Part shown: positions 1-8,036 of the stretch, piece after piece | How the letters are laid out: the number at the start of each line of letters is the position of its first letter | Numbering within the stretch: position 1 is the stretch's first letter | DNA from: Streptomyces varsoviensis | GTDB lineage: Bacteria; Actinomycetota; Actinomycetes; Streptomycetales; Streptomycetaceae | NCBI RefSeq assembly: GCF_000718635.1 | Contig: NZ_JOBF01000031.1 | Location: 4,514 to 68,513, forward strand | Reading direction: 5' to 3' | DNA length: 64,000 bases | The notes under the pieces: model-generated | Databases searched by the model: none | Seen by the model: the letters and a program-made list of their open reading frames with translations, nothing else | Told to the model about the DNA's origin: nothing | Translations under genes and position numbers: made by a program

Positions 1-427
1 CAGCGCCGTCATCCCAGCCGACACCCCCTCCGTCTGGCGGGTGGTCAGAGACTTCGACGGCCTCCCCGACTGGCACCCGGCCATCGAACACAGCGCCCTG
101 GGCGACGGCGACGCCCCCGACCGCGTCGGCAGCGTACGCACCCTGCGGCTCACCGACGGGAGCACCGTCGTGGAGACGCTCAACGCACTTGACGACCAGC
201 GGCGTTCGATGACGTACGAGATCATCGAGAGCCCCTTCGTCATCCGCTCCTACCGCTCCACGATCCAGGTCATGCCGCTCACCACCACGGGCGAGTCCTT
301 CGTTCTGTGGTCCGTCGCCTTCGACTGCGACGCCCGCGACGCCGAGGACCTGGTCGCGTTCTTCCGGGACGACGTCTTCGCCGCCGGCCTGCGCGGGCTG
401 GCCGGGCACGTCGCCCGTACGCCATGA
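1..427 (+). CDS. SRPBCC (START-like) family protein, 5' end outside window
   Basis: The reading frame is open from base 2 and stops with TGA at 425-427; the start lies upstream of the window. The visible N-terminal part (PADTPSVWRVVRDFDGLPDW, then HPAIEHS) is the typical first helix and loop of polyketide-cyclase/SRPBCC proteins, followed by a beta-rich region and a C-terminal helix (DVFAAGLRGLAG). These small proteins form a helix-grip fold with a hydrophobic pocket; the ligand cannot be predicted. An in-frame GTG at 41 would cut into the fold and is not the likely start. It converges with the LysR gene on the other strand, 10 bp away. Confidence 0.75.
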   Translation, partial: SAVIPADTPSVWRVVRDFDGLPDWHPAIEHSALGDGDAPDRVGSVRTLRLTDGSTVVETLNALDDQRRSMTYEIIESPFVIRSYRSTIQVMPLTTTGESFVLWSVAFDCDARDAEDLVAFFRDDVFAAGLRGLAGHVARTP

Positions 428-437
428 CGCGGCGCTA

Positions 438-1346
438 TCAGGGCGCGGTCGGGTAGCCCCGGGCGCGTACGAGGTCGTGGGTGAGCGCCGCGAACGCGCC
501 GGCGGCGGCCGCGCGGTAGGCGCCCTCGCGGTGCAGGAGCACGACCGTGCGGGTGGGCAGGGGCGGTGCGAGGGGTACGGGCGTGAGGTGCGGGTGGCCG
601 TCGGCGATGGCGTCCGGCAGGACCGTGGCCAGGCCGGTGCGCCGGACGATCTCGGTGAGGGCCTGGATCGAGTTGGCCTCCACCGCGATACGGGGGACGG
701 CCCGGTGCCGGGCGAAGTAGGCGTCGATATGGCCACGGGTGGCGAAGTCCGCGCTGAGCAGGGCGAGTTGTTCGTCCTTGAGGGCGTGGACCGGCATGGG
801 CTCCGGCGCCGTACGGGCGCGCTCGGCACCGGTGACGAGGCTGAGGGTCTCGGTGAACAGCGCGGTGGCGGCGACACCGGGCAGATGGTCGCCGGCGAAG
901 GCGATGCCGAGGTCGAGGCCGTCGGCGAGCAGGGCCGCCTCGATACGGTCCTGCGTCATCTCCGTCACGGCCAGGGTGACGCCGGGGTGACGGGCGTGCA
1001 GTTCGGCGGTGAGCGGGCCGACCAGATAGGCGGTGAACGTGGGCGTCACGCCCAGCCGCAGATGGCCGCGGGAGAGGTCCCGTACGTCGTGCACGGCGCG
1101 TTCGCCGGCGGCGAGATCGCGCAGCGCGCGCCGGGCGTGGCCGGCGTAGACGCCCCCGGCGTCGGTGAGCCGCACCGTGCGGCCGGTACGGTCCAGCAAC
1201 TGCACGCCCAGAGCCCGCTCCAACTGCTTGACCTGCTGGGAGAGCGTGGGCTGCGAGATGTGCAGCTCCTCGGCGGCACGGGTGAAATTGCCGTGCTCGG
1301 CCACGGCGAGGAGATAGCGCAGATGACGCAGTTCGAGGGAGGCCAC
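438..1346 (-). CDS. LysR-family transcriptional regulator (CynR-like)
   Basis: About 302 aa. The N-terminus LELRHLRYLLAVAEHGNFTR with SQPTLSQQVKQLE is a classic LysR winged helix-turn-helix, followed by the linker helix and a periplasmic-binding-like effector domain. I chose the GTG at 1344-1346 because it places LELRHLRYL at the very N-terminus as in the family; a longer frame starts at a TTG at 1370 and would run into the presumed operator. The effector is unknown. LysR proteins usually regulate a divergent neighbour, but none is present here: the next gene upstream runs in the same direction. Autoregulation or control of the convergent SRPBCC gene is possible but not shown by the sequence. 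Confidence 0.85.
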   Translation of the reverse strand: MASLELRHLRYLLAVAEHGNFTRAAEELHISQPTLSQQVKQLERALGVQLLDRTGRTVRLTDAGGVYAGHARRALRDLAAGERAVHDVRDLSRGHLRLGVTPTFTAYLVGPLTAELHARHPGVTLAVTEMTQDRIEAALLADGLDLGIAFAGDHLPGVAATALFTETLSLVTGAERARTAPEPMPVHALKDEQLALLSADFATRGHIDAYFARHRAVPRIAVEANSIQALTEIVRRTGLATVLPDAIADGHPHLTPVPLAPPLPTRTVVLLHREGAYRAAAAGAFAALTHDLVRARGYPTAP

Positions 1347-1354
1347 GGAAACTA

Positions 1355-1405
1355 CTATAGATAGGGCCAATGGGGTTTAGGTCAGGTGCCTTATCTACGC
1401 TATAG
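1355..1405. promoter_or_regulatory. Candidate LysR operator/promoter region
   Basis: Just upstream of the LysR start lie CTATAGATA (1355-1363) and, inverted, TATCT-ACGC-TATAG (1392-1405), two AT-rich imperfect palindromic elements in otherwise very GC-rich DNA. Their spacing, about 40 bp, fits the paired recognition and activation sites of LysR proteins. This is inference from position and symmetry only. Confidence 0.4.
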
Positions 1406-1503
1406 ACGCGGGCGAGCATGAACGGTGCAGCGTACACGGGAGTCGCGGGCGGGGCGGGGGCGCGGCGATCGGAGCGGGGCCGATGGCGGGGTGAGGTACG
1501 AGG

Positions 1504-2244
1504 TCAGGTGCCGCGCCCGTCGAGGGGACCGAACACGGCGACGGCGTCCTCCGCCGAGTCACGGGCGTGGACATAGGTGTCGGCCCACTCGGCGGCGTCG
1601 GGAAAGGCGGATTCGGCGGCGATACGGGCCGTGGCCGCCGCGTAGTCGTACGGGGTGCGGCGCAGTTCGACCCCCGGGCCCAGCAGGGCCCAATGGGCGC
1701 CTGGCCGCCCGTACGGCATGCCGACGCTGCCGGGGTTGACGATCATCCGGCCGTGCGCGATCCGGGCGTACGGCATGTGCGTGTGGCCGCACACGACCGT
1801 GCCGATCTCCTGGCCGACACCGGCCATGACCTCCGCCCAGCGGGCGGCGCGGGAATCGACGAGGACGATCTCCTCGTCGTCGCGCGGTGTCGCGTGGCAG
1901 AACAGGACGCGGCCGAGCCCGTCGATGTCCAACTCCGCGACGGCGGGGAGGGACGCGAGCCGCCGGGTCTGCTCCGGGCGGAGCCGGCCGGCGGCCCAGG
2001 CGCTGACGGGGTCGGCGGGGGGCTCGGCCTGGACCAGTTCGCGGTCGGCGTTGCCGCTGATCCACAGGGCCCGTTCGCCCAGGGAGTCAAGCAGGTCCAG
2101 GGTCTCGACCGGGAGCGGGCCGGCGGCGATGTCGCCGGTGAGGACGATCCGGTCGGCGGCCTGGACGTCGGGTTCGGCGAGGACCGCTTCCAGCGCGGGG
2201 AGGACGCCGTGGATATCGGAGAGGACTGCGACGCGTCGGTTCAC
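1504..2244 (-). CDS. Metallophosphoesterase (calcineurin-like, YfcE/MJ0936 type)
   Basis: About 246 aa. It has the full set of metallophosphoesterase blocks in order: VAVLSDIHG near the N-terminus, TGDIAAGP, SGNADRE (GNHD block with Ala-Asp), CHATPRDD and CGHTHMP, followed by NPGSVGMPYG. These Asp, His and Asn residues bind two metal ions in phosphodiesterases and phosphatases of this fold. The GTG at 2242-2244 puts the first motif a few residues from the start as usual; the longer frame to 2292 adds an unlikely Pro/Arg leader. The natural substrate (phosphodiester or phosphoprotein) cannot be told. It is a stand-alone gene between the LysR gene and a lipoprotein gene of the same orientation. 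Confidence 0.82.
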   Translation of the reverse strand: MNRRVAVLSDIHGVLPALEAVLAEPDVQAADRIVLTGDIAAGPLPVETLDLLDSLGERALWISGNADRELVQAEPPADPVSAWAAGRLRPEQTRRLASLPAVAELDIDGLGRVLFCHATPRDDEEIVLVDSRAARWAEVMAGVGQEIGTVVCGHTHMPYARIAHGRMIVNPGSVGMPYGRPGAHWALLGPGVELRRTPYDYAAATARIAAESAFPDAAEWADTYVHARDSAEDAVAVFGPLDGRGT

Positions 2245-2344
2245 GCGGCCGAACGTAACCGGCGGCCGGCGGCCCGCGGCAGGGGCGTTCACTGCCGGCG
2301 GAAGAGATCGGCGCGGGCGAGGCCCGGTCGCGGACCGGTCACGG

Positions 2345-2944
2345 TCAGGGGTGGTACTTCTCGACGACCTTGGTGGCCACGCCGTCCTGCAGCGTGACCC
2401 GCACCGTCAGGGACCCCATCTTGGCGGCCTTCTCCAACTGGGCGTCGGTGCAGGTGGAGGTGCCGTATCCGGTGCCGTCCACGGTGACGTTGCCGTTGGA
2501 CGCGCAGATCGCCGCGGCGCCGAGCACCTTGGTGTCCTTCGCGACGAAGAACGCCTGTTCCATGCCGTCCTCCGGGGTCACGGTCAGCTTTCCCGGCGCG
2601 AGGTACTTCAGGACGCCGACCCAGGTGCCCGCCACGCCCTCGCCGGTCGGCGTGGACCGCCCGTCCTGACCGCCCGGCTCGCGCCGGCCGCCGTTGACGC
2701 CCGTACCGGGCTGCGAGCCGCTGCCGTCGCCGGCCCCCTGCTTGCCACCGCCCGTACCGCCGGTGGACCCGGACGCATCGGACCCGCTGTCCCCGGACGC
2801 GGCGCTCGTGCCGGCGGACGGGTCGGCGGCGGCGTTGCCCTTCCCGTCGTCCTGGCAGGCGGTGAGCGAGAACGCGGCGACGGCGACCAGCGACACGGCC
2901 GCGACGCGACGAGCGCGGCGAATGGCATTGACGGCGAGCGACAT
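2345..2944 (-). CDS. Secreted lipoprotein of unknown function
   Basis: 199 aa. Residues 7-13 are Arg-rich, residues 14-26 are hydrophobic, and the lipobox S-L-T-A-C ends at Cys30, so the protein should be lipid-anchored on the outer face of the membrane. Residues about 31-95 are a Gly/Ser/Thr/Asp-rich, disordered linker. The C-terminal part of about 95 residues begins TWVGVLKYLAPGKL and contains two Cys (in AAICASNG and TSTCTDAQ) that may form a disulfide. The start ATG at 2944 fits the signal peptide. No enzymatic motif is seen. Similar small lipoproteins are common in Streptomyces; I do not recognise a named family. Confidence 0.72.
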   Translation of the reverse strand: MSLAVNAIRRARRVAAVSLVAVAAFSLTACQDDGKGNAAADPSAGTSAASGDSGSDASGSTGGTGGGKQGAGDGSGSQPGTGVNGGRREPGGQDGRSTPTGEGVAGTWVGVLKYLAPGKLTVTPEDGMEQAFFVAKDTKVLGAAAICASNGNVTVDGTGYGTSTCTDAQLEKAAKMGSLTVRVTLQDGVATKVVEKYHP

Positions 2945-3762
2945 GAGAGTTCCCCCGAGTTGTGTCCGGTCGTGCTGTGCTTTCGGCGGTCCTGGTCCAC
3001 CCTGCGGCAGGCTGTTGGCGAACCACTAACGTCACACTAACGAAACGGGATCGGGGGTTCTGCGGGCGGGGCGGCGAGGGCGGTGCGGGGAAACGAATTC
3101 ACATGGGATATGAACAAGTTCTTCATGATTCTCCCTCGACCGCGGGGCGGGCCGCGGGGGAGTGGTGCAGACCATTGCAGGTCAGCGCGGGGAGCGATGG
3201 CGATGAGCCGCCGAAACCGAAGAATGCTCCGACACGCTCCGACCGCTCCGCGCCGCCGGCCGCTATTGGCGGATTTCCCCGTGGAGAACCCGTGAAGAAG
3301 GCGCCCGTGTGATACCGATCCGTGACCCATAATCACGGGTCCGAGGCGTCGGTGCAGATGTCGGTGTAGATCGCAATGAGTGTCCGGATTCCGACTGTTC
3401 CGCGAGGAAGTCGGGCCCGCCGTGTTCCGGATGAAACCCGCCGCGCGGACGACTGTGAGCGCTGTCCGGTACGGAACGACGGTGCCAACGGCTGTGCATC
3501 TGGCCAGTTTGCGAGGAGCCGTCCGGCGCGCCGCGCGGCCCAGCGGCGACCCGCTGCCCCGACGCGGTCGACAGGACAACGCGAGGTCGGGGGCGAGCCA
3601 AGCGCCCCGCGCACCTGCCCCGGGCAAACGGAGCCCGCCCGAATCCCGCGCCCGCCGCCGGAGCCCGTGGCCGATTCGGGCCCCGCCCGCTATCGGCCCC
3701 GCTCACCCATCCGATAGACGTTCATGCTCGGCATGTCCGCCCCATCTCCGGGAGGCACGTCC
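2945..3762. other. Long intergenic region without a convincing gene
   Basis: About 820 bp between the divergently oriented lipoprotein and methyltransferase-like genes. Several frames are open on both strands, but all are Arg/Pro-rich with no start signals or recognisable domains, so I read them as chance. The part from 3080 to 3400 is lower in GC than its surroundings and holds a short inverted repeat CCGTGA (3320-3325)/TCACGG (3333-3338). It probably carries the two promoters; nothing more can be supported. Confidence 0.5.
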
Positions 3763-4584
3763 ATGACCGCAGGCAGGATCGGCGCAGATTTCGGCAAGAC
3801 CCGGTTCGACGACATCTACGACGCACCGGACCCTCGCGCGTACTTCCGCCGCCTCGCTCCACTGGACTACGAGATCCCCCACCACGCCCAGGAGGTCTTC
3901 CGCCGCACCCGCGCCGAGCGGGCCGCGGCCGCCGGCGGCCCGGTGACCGTGCTCGACCTGTGCTGCTCGTACGGCATCAACGCCGCGCTCCTCAACCACG
4001 ACCTCACCCTCGCCGACCTGTACGCGCGCTACACCGGCCCCGAGGCCGAGGCGCTGACGACGGCGGAGCTGATCGAGCGCGACAAGGCGTTCTACGCCGC
4101 GCGGCGGCGCGCCGACGCCACGCCCGCCGTCGGCCTCGACACCGCCGAGAACGCCGTCCGGTACGCGCTGGCGGTGGGCCTGCTCGACCAGGCGTTCGCG
4201 GAGAACCTCGAACACGTACCGCCGAGCAGCGCGCTGAGCGGCGCCGTGGCCCGTACCGGGCTGATCACGGTCACCGGCGGCATCGGCTACATCACCCACC
4301 GCACCGTCGACGCCCTGCTGGACTGCGCGCGCACCCCGCTGTGGGCGACCGCCTTCGTCCTGCGCACGGTCTCGTACGAGCAGGTCATCGCGAGCCTCGC
4401 CGCCCACGGCCTGCGGACCGAAGCCGACCGCTCGGGCACGTACCCGCAACGCCTGTTCAGCGACGCGGCGGAACAGCGCTCCGCCGTCGAACAGGTGCGG
4501 CTGCTGGGGGAGGACCCGGCGGGCCTGGAGGCGGAGGGCCGCTACCACACGCGGCTCTACCAGTCCCGCCCGTACCGGGACTGA
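3763..4584 (+). CDS. SAM-dependent methyltransferase-like protein
   Basis: About 273 aa. A Rossmann-type glycine motif VLDLCCSYGINAALL lies near residue 55, where class I methyltransferases have motif I (here LCCSYG rather than the usual GxGxG). It is followed by LTVTGG-type strands (LITVTGGIGYITHR) and a C-terminal region with WATAFVLR and the ending YQSRPYRD. The ATG at 3763 has GGAGG at 3751-3755, so it is preferred over the ATG at 3724. Two Cys replace the usual small residues of motif I, so cofactor binding is not certain. The gene stands alone and converges on dhaK. Confidence 0.6.
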   Translation: MTAGRIGADFGKTRFDDIYDAPDPRAYFRRLAPLDYEIPHHAQEVFRRTRAERAAAAGGPVTVLDLCCSYGINAALLNHDLTLADLYARYTGPEAEALTTAELIERDKAFYAARRRADATPAVGLDTAENAVRYALAVGLLDQAFAENLEHVPPSSALSGAVARTGLITVTGGIGYITHRTVDALLDCARTPLWATAFVLRTVSYEQVIASLAAHGLRTEADRSGTYPQRLFSDAAEQRSAVEQVRLLGEDPAGLEAEGRYHTRLYQSRPYRD

Positions 4585-4635
4585 GACGGCGGGGCAGGGC
4601 GGGCGCGGCCGGGCCGCCCGCCGACTGCCGTCTTC

Positions 4636-4705
4636 CGCGGCGGGCGGCCCGACTCGCCGCGCGGCGGCTCCGCGGCGGGCGGCCCGACTCGCCGTGCGGC
4701 GGCTC
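4636..4705. repeat. 35-bp tandem duplication at the 3' end of dhaK
   Basis: Bases 4636-4670 and 4671-4705 are direct copies differing at one position (C/T). The second copy runs into the dhaK stop codon. A GC-rich inverted repeat lies just before it (about 4595-4622). The segment between the two convergent genes probably acts as a terminator region. Confidence 0.65.
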
Positions 4706-5696
4706 AACGGCCCCAGCGCAGGCCGGCCGTCTGCACCGGCGCGTCCCACAGGCGCAGCAGCTCCTCGTCGACCTGGCAGATCGTCACCGAGGCGCCGGCC
4801 ATGTCGAGGGCGGTCACGTAATTGCCGACAAGGGTGCGGGCCGCGACGACACCGCGCTCGCCGAGCACCCGCTGCACCTCGGCGTTGAAGCCGTAGAGCT
4901 CCAGCAGCGGCGTCGCGCCCATGCCGTTGACGAGCACCAGGACCGGGCCGGTGGGCTGGAGGTCGGAGAGGACGGCGTCGACCGCGAAGTCGGCGATCTC
5001 GTGCGAGGTCATCATGGCGCGCCGCTCCCGGCCCGGCTCTCCGTGAATGCCGATGCCGAGCTCCAGCTCGCCGGCGGGCAGGTCGAAGGTGGGGCTGCCC
5101 TTGGCCGGCGTCGAGCAGGGGCTGAGGGCGACGCCGAAGCTGCGCGAGGACTCGTTGACGCGGCGGGCGATCGCCTCCACGCGCTCCAGCGGAGCGCCCT
5201 CGTCGGCGGCGGCACCGGCGATCTTCTCCACGAACAGCGTGGCGCCGGTGCCGCGCCGCCCGGCCGTGAAAAGGCTGTCGGTCACCGCGACGTCATCGTT
5301 GACCAGCACGCTGGCCACCTGGATGCCCTCGTCCTCGGCCAGCTCGGCGGCCATGTTGAAGTTGAGCACGTCGCCCGTGTAGTTCTTCACGATGAACAGC
5401 ACGCCCGCGCCGCTGTCCACGGCGGCCGCGGCCTTCACCATCTGGTCCGGCACCGGCGAGGTGAAGACCTCCCCGGGACACGCCGCGTCCAGCATCCCGG
5501 GCCCGACGAACCCCCCGTGCAGCGGCTCGTGCCCGGACCCTCCGCCCGAGACCAGCGCCACCTTCCCCGCCACCGGCGCGTCCCGCCGCACCACGACCCG
5601 CTGCTCCACATCCACTGTGAGCTCCGGATGCGCGGCGGCCATCCCCCGCAGCGCGTCCGCCACCACGGTCTCGGGAACGTTCATGAGCATCTTCAT
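4704..5696 (-). CDS. dhaK: Dihydroxyacetone kinase, DhaK subunit (orphan)
   Basis: 330 aa, the usual DhaK length. GGGSGHEP at residues 51-58 and GIGIHGEPG with His218 match the substrate-binding loop and the His that forms a covalent hemiaminal with dihydroxyacetone in E. coli DhaK. DhaK binds the substrate, while a separate DhaL subunit binds ADP/ATP and, in PTS-dependent systems, DhaM supplies phosphate. The start ATG at 5696 has GAGGAG upstream. No dhaL or dhaM lies on either side: downstream is a convergent methyltransferase-like gene and upstream a divergent unknown gene. The protein therefore needs a partner encoded elsewhere, or has another role. Confidence 0.9.
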   Translation of the reverse strand: MKMLMNVPETVVADALRGMAAAHPELTVDVEQRVVVRRDAPVAGKVALVSGGGSGHEPLHGGFVGPGMLDAACPGEVFTSPVPDQMVKAAAAVDSGAGVLFIVKNYTGDVLNFNMAAELAEDEGIQVASVLVNDDVAVTDSLFTAGRRGTGATLFVEKIAGAAADEGAPLERVEAIARRVNESSRSFGVALSPCSTPAKGSPTFDLPAGELELGIGIHGEPGRERRAMMTSHEIADFAVDAVLSDLQPTGPVLVLVNGMGATPLLELYGFNAEVQRVLGERGVVAARTLVGNYVTALDMAGASVTICQVDEELLRLWDAPVQTAGLRWGR

Positions 5697-5915
5697 GTGG
5701 ATCTCCTCGGGCGTTGCGAGACACTGCCGCTCATCCGCAACCACGCAGGTCAGGGGTAGTACACGGGCAATTCTATGGCGACGCTCCCGAACCCCGCTCG
5801 CCGCGGTGCGTACGACGGTGCCGAGGGCTTCCGTCGTGGCGGGCGCTGGTCCAGACCCCTGACCCGAACACCAGTCCCCTTCCTTGGGCTACCCTCACAC
5901 CCACGGTGACCGGCC

Positions 5916-6776
5916 ATGTCCGCCGGCCGGCTCCGGCGCGGTGAACTTTTCCTCATGGAGAAGGCGCTGGCCGCCATCGAATACGGGGGCGCTGGGGTGC
6001 GACCTGACAGCCAGGACGGTTCGACGCTCATGGGGCGGGTCGACCGCTGCATGACCACCGGCTGCGTGACCGTGTTGACCGTGCTGGCAGTCGTCCTCGC
6101 GATCGGTCTGTCCTGCCTGTGGTACACCGACTGGCACGCCGGGAAGGTCAACAGAGAACGCCGGGACAGCGCCGAGTCGTCGATCATCCGGCAAACCCGC
6201 GAGGCGGCCGACGCCACGGTCCGCTCGCTCGACGCGAGCCACGCGGAGGATGTCGACAAGCTGACCATGGTGATCGGGAAGCACACGGCCGCCCCCTTGG
6301 TCGCCTACGACGCATCTCGCCGTGAGTTCACCGCCCGGCTGCCCCAGCGGCTGGTGTACGAGACGGCCGGGGTGCTGGGGGGCGGGAGCGACATGGTGAA
6401 CCGGTGCTTCGACATCACCTACAGCCGCCCGTACGGCCAGGCCTGGACGTCCAAGGTGACCGAGCGGTCCGACGGCGTGTGCGGACCCGCCTCGGAGATC
6501 GGCTATCTGGCCCGGCGGGCGAAGACGCGGATCGAGGGGGTCGACGCGCGAAGCCTGAACCGCACCGGAGTGCGGAAGGCTCTCGACCCCACCGGCACGC
6601 TTCGTACCTTCGCCGTCAAGGATGTGACGCGCGGCGACGGCGCCGTGGTGGTCTCCCTCCTGATCTCCAGCCGTGATGCGGCGGCCGGCCAGTGCTACCG
6701 CATCACCCGGCCTGCCCCCGACGCCGACGGCGATCACCGGGCGTCGGCCACCGCGAGTCCCGCGGCTGCCTGCTGA
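5916..6776 (+). CDS. Membrane-anchored protein of unknown function
   Basis: Up to 286 aa. One clear transmembrane helix covers residues about 49-69 (TGCVTVLTVLAVVLAIGLSC). It is followed by a charged, helical juxtamembrane part (AESSIIRQTREAADATVRSL) and an extracytoplasmic domain with three Cys (CFDITYSR, GVCGPAS, GQCYRITR). The start is uncertain: ATG at 5916, 5955 or 6030 would all keep the helix, and none has a strong ribosome binding site. The protein is probably anchored with its C-terminal domain outside. I do not recognise the family. The gene is divergent from dhaK. Confidence 0.65.
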   Translation: MSAGRLRRGELFLMEKALAAIEYGGAGVRPDSQDGSTLMGRVDRCMTTGCVTVLTVLAVVLAIGLSCLWYTDWHAGKVNRERRDSAESSIIRQTREAADATVRSLDASHAEDVDKLTMVIGKHTAAPLVAYDASRREFTARLPQRLVYETAGVLGGGSDMVNRCFDITYSRPYGQAWTSKVTERSDGVCGPASEIGYLARRAKTRIEGVDARSLNRTGVRKALDPTGTLRTFAVKDVTRGDGAVVVSLLISSRDAAAGQCYRITRPAPDADGDHRASATASPAAAC

Positions 6777-6968
6777 GCCGGGCGCGTGGCGTGGGCGCCG
6801 CGTCAGGGACCTTTTGCGCCTTTTGTGAGGTGATGTCAAGGTGAATGAGGGTGTTGTGGACGGTGTGCCGCGTGTCACCTCCCGTGAACACCCTGGTTCC
6901 GCGGCCGGCCGGCGAGCCGGTCCCATGGTGCGGCCGTGGGGGGCTGTGCGGGGGTGCGGAGGTTCGGT

Positions 6969-8036
6969 ATGGATGCGGTTCTGCTGCTGGCTTTCCCCGA
7001 TGATCTGCCGAAGACGCCGGCGGAGCTGGCGCGGGCCGAGCGGTCGCTGCTGGAGGCCGCGCCCGAACTCGCCTCCTCGGCGGCGCGGCCCCGGCTGCGG
7101 CCGGAGCTGGGGGAGGTCGCTCGGCCGGAGAGCACGGCAGCGGCAGCGTCCGGCGGGCCGCCGGAGGAATTCACGGAACATGACGCCTTCTTCGGCGTCA
7201 CCCGAGGCCACGGCGGGCCCGACCTGTTTCTGCGGACGCTGGTGCTCGCCGAGGACGACGCCTGGCAGGACGTACGCAGACACGGAACGAGCCTCTCCGA
7301 CGAGGAGCGGGACCGGATGCTCACCGCGGACAGCCTCTTCCTCGGCGGCCCGGCGGAGGCGGGGACGGCCCCGGCCGGTACGGACGCGATGAACCAGCGG
7401 GCGTGCATGGGCCGTTGGCGCACCGGGCACCGCCTGTTCTTCACCTTGTTGCAGTCGATCGCGGTGAGTATCCGTTGCGCGACGTCCGCCGCCGGCACCG
7501 CCCAGCGGGAACATCTGGCACGCGCCGGCCGGCTCGGCCGCGCCACCGCCGCCGCGATGCGCTTCGCCGCCGACTTCGACCCGGGGCTGTACGCCCGGTC
7601 GGTACGGCCGGAGATGACCCCGCCCCAGGTCAGAGCCGGATTCAGCGGCGCGCAGACCCGCGACCACGACCATCTCGTACGCCTGCTGCACACCCTGCCC
7701 GCGCACCTGGACCCCGCCACCCGCCGCAGCACCGCCTACACCGACCTGCTGGACGCCCTGGACCAGGTCTACGACGCGCACGTGCACGTCTGCTCCCGTT
7801 TCGGCGGCGACACGGCGCCCAGCCTGCGGATGGACGTGGCGGAACCCGGCAGCACGGAGACCGGCGCCCAACGCGCGCACCATTTCGCGCATCTGCGTAC
7901 GGACCCCCTGCGCGGAGGCGTTGGAGAGGCTGGACAGGCCGGAGACGTAGGAGGCGCAGGAGGCGCAGGAAACGAAGGAGGGGCCGGAGACGCGGGAGAC
8001 GGAGGAGGGGCCGGAGATGCAGGAGACGCCGAGTGA
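6969..8036 (+). CDS. Possible histidine-ligated heme-dependent oxygenase (PrnB/SfmD/TDO-superfamily-like); function not established
   Basis: 355 aa from the ATG at 6969, with GGAGG at 6958-6962. The protein is mostly helical. It contains DLFLRTLVLAEDDAW and a stretch (GLYARSVRPEMTPPQVRAGF, then SGAQTRDHDHLV) reminiscent of PrnB-type heme dioxygenases. It also has an H-x-x-x-C motif at His271-Cys275 (HVHVC), with His233 and His235 about 36-38 residues upstream. In SfmD (3-methyl-tyrosine hydroxylase) an HxxxC motif carries a single-thioether heme, and a distal His lies 39 residues earlier. Residues about 307-355 are a Gly/Ala/Asp/Glu-rich tail encoded by purine-rich DNA. First gene of a three-gene operon; the stop overlaps the next start (GTGA). 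Family assignment is my inference from short motifs. Confidence 0.5.
   Translation: MDAVLLLAFPDDLPKTPAELARAERSLLEAAPELASSAARPRLRPELGEVARPESTAAAASGGPPEEFTEHDAFFGVTRGHGGPDLFLRTLVLAEDDAWQDVRRHGTSLSDEERDRMLTADSLFLGGPAEAGTAPAGTDAMNQRACMGRWRTGHRLFFTLLQSIAVSIRCATSAAGTAQREHLARAGRLGRATAAAMRFAADFDPGLYARSVRPEMTPPQVRAGFSGAQTRDHDHLVRLLHTLPAHLDPATRRSTAYTDLLDALDQVYDAHVHVCSRFGGDTAPSLRMDVAEPGSTETGAQRAHHFAHLRTDPLRGGVGEAGQAGDVGGAGGAGNEGGAGDAGDGGGAGDAGDAE

Noticed and set aside
3333..3766. Several overlapping frames on both strands between the lipoprotein and methyltransferase-like genes
   Set aside because: Arg/Pro-rich, no ribosome binding sites, no domain; typical chance frames in GC-rich DNA.
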